From: Geobacter sp.
GTDB lineage: Bacteria; Desulfobacterota; Desulfuromonadia; Geobacterales; Pseudopelobacteraceae
Direction of reading: 5' to 3'
Length of the DNA: 7,615 bases
Assembly (NCBI GenBank): GCA_027346925.1
Contig: DAIERH010000107.1
Coordinates: forward strand, 1 to 7,615
Shown here: positions 1 through 6,134 of the stretch, in pieces
Layout of the letters: each line of letters begins with the position of its first letter
Numbering within the stretch: position 1 is the first letter of the stretch
Made by a program: the position numbers and the translations under genes
Notes under the pieces: generated by a model
What the model was told of the DNA's origin: nothing
The model's input: only the letters and a program-made list of their open reading frames with translations
Database searches by the model: none

Positions 1-261
1 GAGGCTGTCGAGCTTTTCCGCGTGGAGGGGGGCGTCGTTGCCCTGGCGGTCATTGATGTGGTCATGCCCCTGATGAGCGGCAGACAGGTATACGATCATC
101 TGGCGAAACTGAACCCCCATCTCCGGGTGATCTTCACCAGCGGCTACCCCCCCGATGCCCTTGGTCGCACCGGTGTGCCCGAAAACTGCCACTTTATTGC
201 CAAACCCATGGATTCCGTTGAATTTCTCCGGATGGTGCGGGAACTTCTGGACAGCCGCTAA
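1..261 (+). CDS. Receiver (REC) domain, C-terminal part of a hybrid kinase or response regulator (partial at 5' end)
   Basis: The frame is open from base 1, so the gene starts outside the window; the GTG at 22 lies inside the domain and is not a credible start. The 86 visible residues are the second half of a CheY-like receiver. The phosphoacceptor Asp sits in the IDVVMP motif (codon 55-57), the conserved Thr/Ser in the FTSGY motif, and the conserved Lys in the IAKPM motif. The protein ends just after the last receiver helix (VRELLDSR, then TAA), so the receiver is C-terminal. Receivers with the MSGRQVYDHL and FTSGYPPDAL style usually end PAS-containing hybrid histidine kinases in deltaproteobacteria, so a hybrid kinase is the most likely parent. 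A stand-alone regulator cannot be excluded. All visible catalytic residues are intact, so phosphotransfer should work. The gene converges on the kinase at 446-1954. Confidence 0.85.
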   Translation, partial: EAVELFRVEGGVVALAVIDVVMPLMSGRQVYDHLAKLNPHLRVIFTSGYPPDALGRTGVPENCHFIAKPMDSVEFLRMVRELLDSR

Positions 262-310
262 TCCCCGTCGTTTCCTTTCGACCTGGAAAAGCGGTTGACT
301 CACCCGAAGA

Positions 311-424
311 CACAAAGAACACGAAGAAATCAGCCTCCTGGATAGTCTGAACCATTCACCGAAGCGGCATCCGCAAATAACAAGATAAGAGATTGTCTTC
401 CTTGGTGACCTTCGCGGCTTTGTG
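311..424. repeat. Imperfect inverted repeat in the gap between two convergent signalling genes
   Basis: The gap at 262-445 holds no gene. It contains two related arms: CACAAAGAACACGAAG at 311-326, and at 410-424 the sequence whose reverse complement is CACAAAGCCGCGAAG. Both arms share CACAAAG, 3-4 variable bases, then CGAAG. They are 83 bp apart and in opposite orientation. Similar phrases (cacaaag...cacgaag) recur between genes in many Geobacter-like genomes, as I recall, which suggests a degenerate dispersed element rather than a terminator. No hairpin followed by a T-run is visible for either flanking gene. Confidence 0.45.
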
Positions 425-445
425 TGAGAACAGTCGTTTTTAGGT

Positions 446-1954
446 TCAAGCGCCCGCCTCTCCGTCTTCCGCGGGGAGATAGATGTGGAAGGTACTCCCC
501 TCGTCCGGAGCGGATTCCGCGGTAATGACGCCGTGGTGTTTCCTGACTATGGCGTGACAGACCGCCAGCCCCAGCCCCATTCCTTTCTGACAGCCCATCT
601 GCTTGGTCGTGAAGTAGGGATCGAATATCTTTCCCAGGTGCTCCGGCTGGATACCCTTGCCGGTGTCCCGGAAGGATACGTGCACGTATTTGCCCGGCGT
701 GAGCGCCAAGCCGTCTTGCTCGGAGATGGTGCAACCGCTGAGGCTGACACTCAGGACCCCTCCATCCGGCATTGCTTCCAGGGCGTTGGTGGTCAGGTTG
801 GAAACGACCTGGCGGATCTGCGTTTCATCGATGCGCGCACTGGGGGCGGTTTCGGGCAGGTCGAGCTCGCATGTGACGGCGCTTCCGTTGAGCACGTCAT
901 GGACGCCGCATGCGATGAGCCGGCCCAGGGGAACGGTATGCCGCAAGCTCTCGCCGCCCCTGGCAAAGGTCAACAGCCGCTGGCTCAATTCCCGAGCCTG
1001 TTCAGAGCTTTTTTCAGCCTCGTTGAGGAATCCGTAAACGGCACTGCCCGGCTCGGCGCGGCGTTTGGCAAGGTTGACGTATCCCAGGATCACCTGAAGC
1101 AGGTTGTTGAAGTCATGCGCCATGCCTCCGGCCAGGATGGTGGTGGCCTCCAGCTTTTTGGCCTTGTACGCTTCAGCCTCCAGTTTCCGCCGCTCGGTGA
1201 TGTCCTCGGCGGTCTTGATGTACTTGATTATGGTGCCGTCGGGTGATGTCAGGGGTGAGATGTTGCTGTACTCCCAGAAAATATCGCCGTTTTTTCCCCG
1301 ATTTTGAAGCACGCCGTGCCACTCTCGCCCGTCCTGGATTGAACGCCACATGTCCCGATACACCGCAACGGGTGTTTCACCCGATTTGATGATGCGCGGC
1401 GTTTGGCCTATGGCCTCTTCCGCGGTAAAGCCGGTCACCTCGCAAAACTTGCGGTTGACATATTCGATGATTCCCCGCGTGTCGGTGATCACCGTCATGC
1501 TGGGACTCTGCTCCAAGGCGTTGGAGAGCATGCGGATCCGCTCGGCCTGCTCCTGAACCCGTCTCTGCATGCGGACTATGCCGACGCACTGTTCAATGGC
1601 CGCCATGAGCTTACCGAACTCGACCGGCTTGATGACGAACTTGTCCACGCCGATGTCGATGGCGTCCAGCAGGTAATTGGTGTCGCTGTAGGCGGTTATG
1701 ACGATGATCTGGGTTTCCCGCCCATTGCCCCGGATCGAACGGGCCATTTCCAGCCCGTTCATGCGCGGCATCATGATATCCGTGATAACGATATCGGGCG
1801 AGTGTCTGAGGAAGAGGTCGAGCCCTTCGTTGCCGTCTTCAGCCGTCAGGAGGCGAAAGCCGTGGGTCGTGAGCATACGCCCCACCTGCTCCCTGGTCGC
1901 GGTCTCGTCTTCAACGTACAGTACGGTGATGTCGTTTTGTGCCGGATCGTTCAT
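446..1954 (-). CDS. Receiver-PAS-histidine kinase (N-terminal REC hybrid sensor kinase)
   Basis: A complete 502-residue protein with no predicted membrane segment, so a cytoplasmic kinase. It starts with a receiver at about residues 8-125: acidic pair E15/D16, phosphoacceptor D59 in VITDIMMP, T87, and K109 in IKP. A PAS domain follows (about 140-258, ending in DITERRKLEAE) and may sense a small ligand or redox state. The kinase part has an H-box with H280 in GGMAHDFNN, an N-box with N390 (LTTNALEAMPDGG), a G1 box (DTGKG, 430-434), an F-box (IFDPYFTT) and a G2 box (KGMGLGLA, 457-464). All catalytic residues are present. The HDFNN H-box and compact ATPase resemble the NtrB-like/HWE-neighbour class. 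With the receiver first, the protein can take a phosphate from another kinase as well as signal itself. The ATG at 1954 is preceded by AGGAGG at 1957-1962, closely spaced, which supports this start. It lies 116 bp downstream of priA on the same strand. Its output partner is not in view. Confidence 0.93.
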   Translation of the reverse strand: MNDPAQNDITVLYVEDETATREQVGRMLTTHGFRLLTAEDGNEGLDLFLRHSPDIVITDIMMPRMNGLEMARSIRGNGRETQIIVITAYSDTNYLLDAIDIGVDKFVIKPVEFGKLMAAIEQCVGIVRMQRRVQEQAERIRMLSNALEQSPSMTVITDTRGIIEYVNRKFCEVTGFTAEEAIGQTPRIIKSGETPVAVYRDMWRSIQDGREWHGVLQNRGKNGDIFWEYSNISPLTSPDGTIIKYIKTAEDITERRKLEAEAYKAKKLEATTILAGGMAHDFNNLLQVILGYVNLAKRRAEPGSAVYGFLNEAEKSSEQARELSQRLLTFARGGESLRHTVPLGRLIACGVHDVLNGSAVTCELDLPETAPSARIDETQIRQVVSNLTTNALEAMPDGGVLSVSLSGCTISEQDGLALTPGKYVHVSFRDTGKGIQPEHLGKIFDPYFTTKQMGCQKGMGLGLAVCHAIVRKHHGVITAESAPDEGSTFHIYLPAEDGEAGA

Positions 1955-2070
1955 GTCCTCCTCGGAATGGTGCCTGTTTCAGGGAAATCGTATACACTTT
2001 TGATGTTACCAAAGAATCGGCGCGGGGCAAGAAGCCGGATGATATTTGTGGATGGCCGGTTGAGGAGAGA

Positions 2071-4320
2071 TCACATCATATCCACCGGATCGATGTCGAT
2101 GGTTTCACGGACATTCGAAGCAGGTTCGCGACGGGTCAGCCAGGCCGAGACTAACCGGCGCAGGTCGCCGCGGGAGGGTGACTTGAGCAGGATCTGGCGG
2201 CGGAAACGGCCGCGCAGGCGGTAGAGCGGGGCAGGTGCCGGGCCGAGCACCTCCACCCGCAATCCCTGTTCCCGCTTGATCTGCATCATCAGGCGTGCCG
2301 CTGCCTCGGCACGTCCCTCCACCGCCTGTTCCACGGTTCCGGAGAACCCCGCCCCCGCCAGGAAGGAGAAGGGTGGATAGCCTGCCTCGCGGCGGAATTC
2401 CAGTTCCTGGCGGTAGAAACCCGCCCCGTCGTGACTGACGGCACACTGGATGGCGTAATGGGAGGGATTAAGCGCCTGGAGGATCACCCGGCCCGGCAAA
2501 TCCCCCCGGCCGGCCCGGCCGATGACCTGGGAGAGCACCTGGAAGGTACGTTCGCTCCCCCTGAAATCGGGCAGATTGAGGCTGGCCTCGGCATTGATCA
2601 CCCCCACCAGGGTGACGCCGGGAAAGTCGTGTCCCTTGGTGATCATCTGGGTACCCACCAGGATGTCGGCCGTGCTGTCGGCCATGCGCGAGAGGATGCG
2701 GCCATGGCTCCCCTTGCCCGAGGTGGTGTCGCTGTCCATGCGCAGGATGCGTGCGGTGGGGAGCAGTTCGCGCAGTTCGTGCTCCACCCGTTCGGTGCCG
2801 GCCCCCAACTCCTTCAGTTCCGCGCTGGTGCAGGCCGGGCAGGTGCCGGGGGCGGGGATGGCGTAGTCGCAGTAGTGGCATACGCTCTGGCCGCGGCTTT
2901 TGTGGAAGGTGAGGGTGACCGAGCAGTTGGGGCAGGTGAGCGGTGCGCCGCACTCCCCGCACACCAGGTAGGTTGAGAAGCCGCGCCGGTTGAGGAAGAC
3001 TATGGCCTGCCCCCTGGACGCGAGATTCCCGGCCAGGGCGCTCTGCAACGCAGGCGAGACGGTCTGCTTGATCCCCTGCATGGGTACGATCTCCACCTGC
3101 GGCATGGGGACGCCGGCTACCCGTTCCGGCAGGGACAAGAACCCCAGCCTCCCCTGTTCCACGGCATGCAGGCTGGTGATGAGCGGGGTGGCCGAACCGA
3201 GCACCACCGTGGCCCGCTCCATGCGTCCCCGCACCAGGGCCAGGTCCCGAGCGTTGTAACGCAGGCCGTCGGATTGCTTGAAGGACGCCTCGTGCTCCTC
3301 GTCCACCACGATGATGCCGATCCTTGCCAGCGGCGCGAAGATGGCCGAGCGGGCGCCGATGACGATGCGCACCAGGCCGCGCCTGATGCGGCGCCACTCG
3401 TCGTAGCGCTCGCCGTCGGAGAGCCCGCTGTGCAGGATGGCGATGCCGCTGCCGAAGCGGGCGCGGAAGCGCCGCACCACCTGGGGGGTGAGAGATATCT
3501 CCGGTACCAGCACCAGGGCGCTCCGCCCCTGATCCAGGGCATGGCCGATGGCCCGCAGGTAGACCTCGGTCTTGCCGCTGCCGGTCACGCCATGGAGCAG
3601 GAACGGCGCAAATACCAGGCTGTCCAGGCTGCCGCACATGGCGACGAGGGCCGCCTGCTGGTGGGGGTTCAGGTCCTTGGGCAGGTCGCGTTCGGTGCCC
3701 TCCTCCCCCTCCTCACGGAAGGGGTCGCGGTAGACCTCCCGCTCCTCCCTGGCCACCAGCCCCAGTTCCAGGAGCCGTTTGAGTTGGGCTGAGCACTGGC
3801 CGAAGCGCCGGCGCAACTCGGCGGCCCCCATGTCGCCCGCCTCCCGGATGGTTGCCAGGATCTGCGCCGCCTTGTCGCCAAGGGGGCGTACCGGCGCGGC
3901 GGCATCCGATGGCCGGTAGAACGCCTCGCGGAGAATGCGCCTGCCGCCCGCCACCGACTCGGCACCGTCTCCGTTTGCCTTGCGGCTTTGCAGGTTGATG
4001 CCTGTCGGCAGGGCCGTCTTCAGCACCTCGCCCAGGGGATGCAGGTAGTAGGAGGCGACCCAGCGGAAGAACTCCAGCTCATTGTCGGTCCAGAGCGGCT
4101 CGTCGTCGAGCACGTCGATGACCTCCTTGAGCCGGTCGGTCGCAGTGGTTTCCGTAACGGACAGGACATAGGCCGTCAGTTTGCGGCCGCCAAAGGGGAC
4201 GAACACCCGCTTGCCCGGACTGACCCGTTCTGCCAGGTGCGGGGGGACCAGGTAGCTGAAGGTCTTCTCCAGCGGGAGCGGAACAGCGACTTCGACGATG
4301 TGCGGCACGGTTCTTGGCAT
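2071..4320 (-). CDS. priA: Primosomal protein N' (PriA), replication-restart DNA helicase
   Basis: PriA binds abandoned replication forks, unwinds the lagging arm 3' to 5' using ATP and loads the primosome so that DnaB can return. At 749 residues it has normal family length. The N-terminal 3' DNA-binding domain covers about 1-110 (VPLPLEKTFSY near the start) and is followed by a winged-helix-like stretch. The helicase core has Walker A GVTGSGKT (244-251), Walker B DEEH (340-343), GSAT (375-378), GTQMITKGHDF (556-566) and QVIGRAGRG (598-606). Eight zinc-ligand cysteines lie between the helicase lobes at 454, 457, 463, 466, 481, 484, 494 and 497. The C-terminal domain runs to residue 749. Nothing is missing. 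The ATG at 4320 has no clear Shine-Dalgarno sequence, but the protein begins like other PriA proteins, so I keep it. It lies 84 bp downstream of a small protein gene on the same strand and may share its transcript. Confidence 0.97.
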   Translation of the reverse strand: MPRTVPHIVEVAVPLPLEKTFSYLVPPHLAERVSPGKRVFVPFGGRKLTAYVLSVTETTATDRLKEVIDVLDDEPLWTDNELEFFRWVASYYLHPLGEVLKTALPTGINLQSRKANGDGAESVAGGRRILREAFYRPSDAAAPVRPLGDKAAQILATIREAGDMGAAELRRRFGQCSAQLKRLLELGLVAREEREVYRDPFREEGEEGTERDLPKDLNPHQQAALVAMCGSLDSLVFAPFLLHGVTGSGKTEVYLRAIGHALDQGRSALVLVPEISLTPQVVRRFRARFGSGIAILHSGLSDGERYDEWRRIRRGLVRIVIGARSAIFAPLARIGIIVVDEEHEASFKQSDGLRYNARDLALVRGRMERATVVLGSATPLITSLHAVEQGRLGFLSLPERVAGVPMPQVEIVPMQGIKQTVSPALQSALAGNLASRGQAIVFLNRRGFSTYLVCGECGAPLTCPNCSVTLTFHKSRGQSVCHYCDYAIPAPGTCPACTSAELKELGAGTERVEHELRELLPTARILRMDSDTTSGKGSHGRILSRMADSTADILVGTQMITKGHDFPGVTLVGVINAEASLNLPDFRGSERTFQVLSQVIGRAGRGDLPGRVILQALNPSHYAIQCAVSHDGAGFYRQELEFRREAGYPPFSFLAGAGFSGTVEQAVEGRAEAAARLMMQIKREQGLRVEVLGPAPAPLYRLRGRFRRQILLKSPSRGDLRRLVSAWLTRREPASNVRETIDIDPVDMM

Positions 4321-4404
4321 GGGATGGTGATAGCAGAGCCGAGGGGGGAAGTAAAGGGGAAGCGATACAGACCGCGCAACCGAAAGGTCATGCGGTCCGT
4401 GTGG

Positions 4405-4614
4405 CTACCAATATTTCTTGGGTGGATCGGTTTTGCCGGTCTGGACTATCGCTCCCCCAACTACCTTAAACATATCGCCCAGTTCGTTGGTCCATGCATC
4501 CCCCTCGTCCAGGGGGACCGGGACCTCGCGCTTGCCCAGAAACACCTCTTTGTCGCCGATGTAGGCGAACCATTCCAGTGCGCCGGTCATCCATATCCTG
4601 TTTTTCAGTTCCAT
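4405..4614 (-). CDS. Small uncharacterised protein, 69 residues
   Basis: I do not recognise this protein. It is a small, mildly acidic soluble protein with no signal peptide, membrane segment or cysteine. It is rich in aromatic residues near the start (WMTGALEWFAYIGDKEVF) and ends in DPPKKYW. The alternating hydrophobic pattern suggests a small beta-rich fold. The case for a real gene is a good Shine-Dalgarno (TAAGGAAG, about 7 bases before the ATG at 4614), third-position composition that looks coding, and a place directly before priA on the same strand with an 84-bp gap and no visible terminator. Overlapping frames on both strands look like shadows. Its start lies just downstream of the palindrome at 4641-4679, which could regulate it. 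The function is unknown. Confidence 0.6.
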   Translation of the reverse strand: MELKNRIWMTGALEWFAYIGDKEVFLGKREVPVPLDEGDAWTNELGDMFKVVGGAIVQTGKTDPPKKYW

Positions 4615-4640
4615 GTCGTTTCTTCCTTACGTGGGTTTCA

Positions 4641-4679
4641 TGGTTAATGCCGATTAGTACCAATCTCCCGCATTAACCA
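4641..4679. repeat. Perfect 10+10 bp inverted repeat with a nested inner stem
   Basis: TGGTTAATGC at 4641-4650 is matched exactly by GCATTAACCA at 4670-4679. Inside the 19-base loop, GATT (4652-4655) and AATC (4662-4665) form a second short stem around AGTACC. No T-run follows on either strand, so it is not a classical terminator. It sits about 27 bp upstream of the small protein start at 4614 and directly beside the C/G-rich repeat at 4683-4715. It could be an operator for the small gene and priA, or one end of a small mobile or REP-like element. Confidence 0.6.
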
Positions 4680-4682
4680 AGT

Positions 4683-4715
4683 CCCCCCTTTAACAAAGGG
4701 GGATTAGGGGGATTT
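4683..4715. repeat. C/G-rich hairpin repeat (CCCCCTTT-AAC-AAAGGGGG plus ATTAGGGGGATTT)
   Basis: The arms CCCCCTTT (4684-4691) and AAAGGGGG (4695-4702) form a perfect 8-bp stem with a 3-base loop, followed by a second G5 block in ATTAGGGGGATTT. From general knowledge, sequences of this kind are scattered between genes in many Geobacter-like, cyanobacterial and other genomes as dispersed repeats. It lies between the toxin gene stop (4766) and the small gene start (4614). A T-run that would make it an intrinsic terminator is absent in either direction, although so stable a hairpin could still slow transcription. Confidence 0.6.
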
Positions 4716-4765
4716 GCCTTTGCTTTTGAAAACGCGCGGTGCGCATGTGCCGTGTACAGAGTACA

Positions 4766-5209
4766 TCAGGCCAGGAGCGGTGAGAGTAACGGATGGGATG
4801 GAATTCGATAGGGATTCACCACGGTAACGCCTCGCCAGGTAAAACCGTGCTGCATATCTTCGGTAAGCAGTATCCGACAGCGATTTTCGGCGGTAACGCT
4901 AAGAATCAACGCATCCCAGATCTTGAGACCATGATCGGCCGTCAGATCAAAGGCAGACTGAAAAGCCGCCCAGGTGGAATCGGTAACCTCGAAACTGTCG
5001 GCCCATTGCAGGACGCGGGAACGGGCCGTATCCGGGGAACAGTTCGCCTTGCCGGTCAATACCCGGAAGAGCTCGCCCAGCACCTGAACAGGAACCAGTA
5101 CGCACTCGGAAGGCAACCGCGTCAGCAAGTCCGTGGTAGCATCCCGACGGGCGGCATCGCCGATCCCTTCGGCATAGGCAAGTATATTGGTGTCAACGGC
5201 GACTCTCAT
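4766..5209 (-). CDS. PIN-domain ribonuclease, toxin of a type II toxin-antitoxin pair
   Basis: PIN-domain toxins (VapC-like) are Mg-dependent ribonucleases that cut tRNA, rRNA or mRNA when released from their antitoxin. The 147-residue length fits the family. The acidic active-site residues are visible: D6 in VDTNILAY (with T7 and N8), E46 in VLGELFRVL, D99 in LKIWDALIL and D118 in LLTEDMQ. All four are present, so the enzyme looks active. The ATG overlaps the antitoxin stop as ATGA (5206-5209). No strong Shine-Dalgarno of its own is visible, so translation is probably coupled to the antitoxin. The pairing with a Phd/YefM-type antitoxin rather than a classical VapB is common. The RNA target cannot be told from the sequence. 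Confidence 0.9.
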   Translation of the reverse strand: MRVAVDTNILAYAEGIGDAARRDATTDLLTRLPSECVLVPVQVLGELFRVLTGKANCSPDTARSRVLQWADSFEVTDSTWAAFQSAFDLTADHGLKIWDALILSVTAENRCRILLTEDMQHGFTWRGVTVVNPYRIPSHPLLSPLLA

Positions 5210-5448
5210 TTTGTGCGCTCGTACAGTTCGTTGCGGGTCCAGTTCCGAACCCCCGTCGGTTCCTGGTTGCGCAGGCGCTCAAGCAGCATCTCCCGTGCCG
5301 CAACGTGGGCATTGTCGGCCTTCCTGACCGGCGAAATGGTTGCCACGGGGTTTCCCCGTGAGACGACGAGAAACTCCTCGCCCTGCGATACCTGTTTCAG
5401 GACGCTTGAAAAGTGACGGTTGGCGTCAACAGCACGTACGGTTTGCAT
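5206..5448 (-). CDS. Phd/YefM-family antitoxin
   Basis: An 80-residue protein with the N-terminal Phd/YefM fold: residues 1-40 read as a swapped-dimer DNA-binding domain (VRAVDANRHFSSVLKQV, then GEEFLVVSRGNPVATISPV), the standard layout for this family. The charged C-terminal tail (about 50-80, REMLLERLRNQ...NELYERTK) should be the flexible toxin-wrapping part. It should neutralise the downstream PIN toxin and, with it, repress the operon. The ATG at 5448 is preceded by GGAGG with about 4 bases between, a strong ribosome binding site fitting the need for excess antitoxin. The palindrome at 5460-5480 and the promoter at 5477-5506 directly upstream suit autoregulation. Confidence 0.9.
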   Translation of the reverse strand: MQTVRAVDANRHFSSVLKQVSQGEEFLVVSRGNPVATISPVRKADNAHVAAREMLLERLRNQEPTGVRNWTRNELYERTK

Positions 5449-5459
5449 AGATCCTCCAC

Positions 5460-5480
5460 ATGTAGTTCTGATGCCTACAT
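5460..5480. promoter_or_regulatory. Candidate toxin-antitoxin operator (perfect 6+6 bp inverted repeat)
   Basis: ATGTAG (5460-5465) and CTACAT (5475-5480) form a perfect palindrome with a 9-base spacer, centred about 22 bp upstream of the antitoxin start. Its far arm overlaps the predicted -10 box (5477-5482) and its near arm almost touches the Shine-Dalgarno. A bound antitoxin dimer would block RNA polymerase. Phd/YefM antitoxins are known to bind short palindromes over their own promoters. Assignment to this protein is an inference. Confidence 0.6.
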
Positions 5481-5506
5481 TACGACGGGAATCAGGGAGG
5501 TGTCAA
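5477..5506 (-). promoter_or_regulatory. Sigma70-type promoter of the antitoxin-toxin operon
   Basis: Read on the - strand, a consensus -35 box TTGACA (5501-5506) is followed after 18 bases by TAATGT (5477-5482) as the -10 box. Transcription would start near 5470, giving a leader of about 20 bases that contains the GGAGG site. The -10 box lies within the inverted repeat, which supports autorepression. Confidence 0.65.
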
Positions 5507-5563
5507 GCATTGATGCAGGAATGGGCCTTGATTCGCGGGGGCACGACTTGGGGTTGGTAAAGG

Positions 5564-5923
5564 CTATTTCCGCGCCATCTTGCGGATGATGCTGATGGCC
5601 AGACTTCTGTCGGTTTTCGTGGGCAGGTCCCTGAAGTGCCTGAGGAGCGACTTTTCTTCCTGGGAACCGTAGGGGAGCGGGGTTTCGGCCACGGCGTGCG
5701 GCTGACCGGCGGTGAAGAAGGAGGTTGCCGGCATCTGGAGGGTCTTGGCGATCCGCTGGATGTTCTCCACGTTGAGCATGCTGTAGCCGCTCTCGTAGCG
5801 CTGGATCTGCTGGTAGGACACCCCAACCCGTTCGGCCAGCTGCTCCTGGGACAGGCCCAGTTCCTTGCGGCGTTTCCTGATCGCCTCCCCCATCTCCCCG
5901 CTTGTAATGATGTCCGCTGGCAT
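5564..5923 (-). CDS. XRE-family helix-turn-helix transcriptional regulator
   Basis: A 119-residue DNA-binding protein. Residues about 11-67 form a Cro/C1-type HTH: MGEAIRKRRKELGLSQEQLA, then VGVSYQQIQRYESG with the recognition helix, then NVENIQRIAKTLQMP. The C-terminal part (LLRHFRDLPTKTDRSLAISIIRKMARK) is a short helical region of the kind many such repressors use to dimerise. I chose the ATG at 5923; a TTG at 5956 would add 11 residues, and an ATG at 5893 would cut just before the HTH. None has a good Shine-Dalgarno. It is transcribed away from the response regulator at 6135 and towards the toxin-antitoxin operon, with 115 bp to the antitoxin start. The palindrome over its own promoter suggests autorepression. 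Control of the neighbouring regulator or of the toxin pair is possible but unproven. Confidence 0.88.
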   Translation of the reverse strand: MPADIITSGEMGEAIRKRRKELGLSQEQLAERVGVSYQQIQRYESGYSMLNVENIQRIAKTLQMPATSFFTAGQPHAVAETPLPYGSQEEKSLLRHFRDLPTKTDRSLAISIIRKMARK

Positions 5924-5971
5924 TGCGGCACTATAGCAGAGCGGATTCCCCGCCAACTACCGCATATATCG

Positions 5972-6000
5972 ATTGTATTTTACTATTGATTTGGTATCAA
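5972..6000 (-). promoter_or_regulatory. Sigma70-type promoter of the XRE regulator
   Basis: On the - strand, TTGATA (5995-6000) is followed by exactly 17 bases and TACAAT (5972-5977). Each box matches consensus at five of six positions. Transcription would start near 5965, leaving a leader of about 42 bases before the ATG at 5923. A second -10-like word, TATAGT, lies 6 bases before that ATG without a good -35 box, so a leaderless start cannot be ruled out. Confidence 0.65.
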
Positions 6001-6002
6001 TA
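5984..6002. promoter_or_regulatory. Candidate XRE operator (perfect 7+7 bp palindrome)
   Basis: TATTGAT (5984-5990) and ATCAATA (5996-6002) are exact inverted copies separated by TTGGT. The palindrome contains the -35 box of the XRE promoter and a possible -35 box for the divergent response regulator. Its symmetry and size fit a Cro/C1-type dimer site, so negative autoregulation is the simplest reading. One palindrome could govern both directions. Confidence 0.6.
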
Positions 6003-6018
6003 TATGTGTATTTACAAA
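5991..6018 (+). promoter_or_regulatory. Possible weak promoter of the response regulator
   Basis: On the + strand, TTGGTA (5991-5996) and TACAAA (6013-6018) are separated by 16 bases, each matching four of six consensus positions. The start point would lie near 6025, upstream of the ATG at 6135. It shares bases with the opposing XRE -35 box and the palindrome. This is only a suggestion, because the region is AT-rich and such matches arise easily. Confidence 0.3.
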
Positions 6019-6029
6019 TGTGTATTTGT
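6004..6029. repeat. 10-bp direct repeat combined with a 6+6 bp inverted repeat
   Basis: ATGTGTATTT occurs at 6004-6013 and again at 6018-6027, a period of 14 bases. The same stretch contains ACAAAT (6014-6019) mirrored by ATTTGT (6024-6029) around GTGT. It lies beside the XRE palindrome in the divergent control region and may be a second regulator-binding site, possibly for the LuxR-type protein itself. Confidence 0.45.
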
Positions 6030-6134
6030 GGCTTGGCGGCCATGCAGGAGTTACGGGCGCGGGTATGCCGCCTGCCGCGCCCCTGTCCACTCACCTATGT
6101 AACCACGGAAGCGGCAACGTGCATCGAAATTAAC

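Noticed and set aside
485..1246. Long + strand open frame of 253 codons
   Set aside because: It lies wholly antisense to the kinase, has no domain signature and no ribosome site; it is a high-GC shadow.
1403..2224. Long + strand open frame of 273 codons across the kinase start and the priA end
   Set aside because: Antisense shadow of two well-supported genes, with no recognisable protein features.
2468..3637. A 389-codon - strand frame inside priA
   Set aside because: It is rich in Arg, Gly, Pro and His, as expected from an out-of-frame reading of GC-rich DNA; priA in the other frame carries all helicase motifs.
3988..4647. A 219-codon + strand frame over the priA start and the small gene
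   Set aside because: No domain signature; it crosses two - strand genes and their gap, so it is probably a shadow.
4684..4702. Intrinsic terminator for the toxin operon
   Set aside because: The hairpin is strong, but no T-run follows on the - strand (the next bases are GACTTGG) or on the + strand, and the motif looks like a dispersed repeat.
4793..5416. A 207-codon + strand frame over the toxin-antitoxin pair
   Set aside because: Antisense to two genes with clear family motifs and an ATGA overlap.
5973..6134. Longer N-terminus for the response regulator (TTG at 5973 or ATG at 6042)
   Set aside because: The added residues match no domain, and those from 5973 run through the palindromes and promoters. 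The ATG at 6042 remains possible but less likely than 6135.
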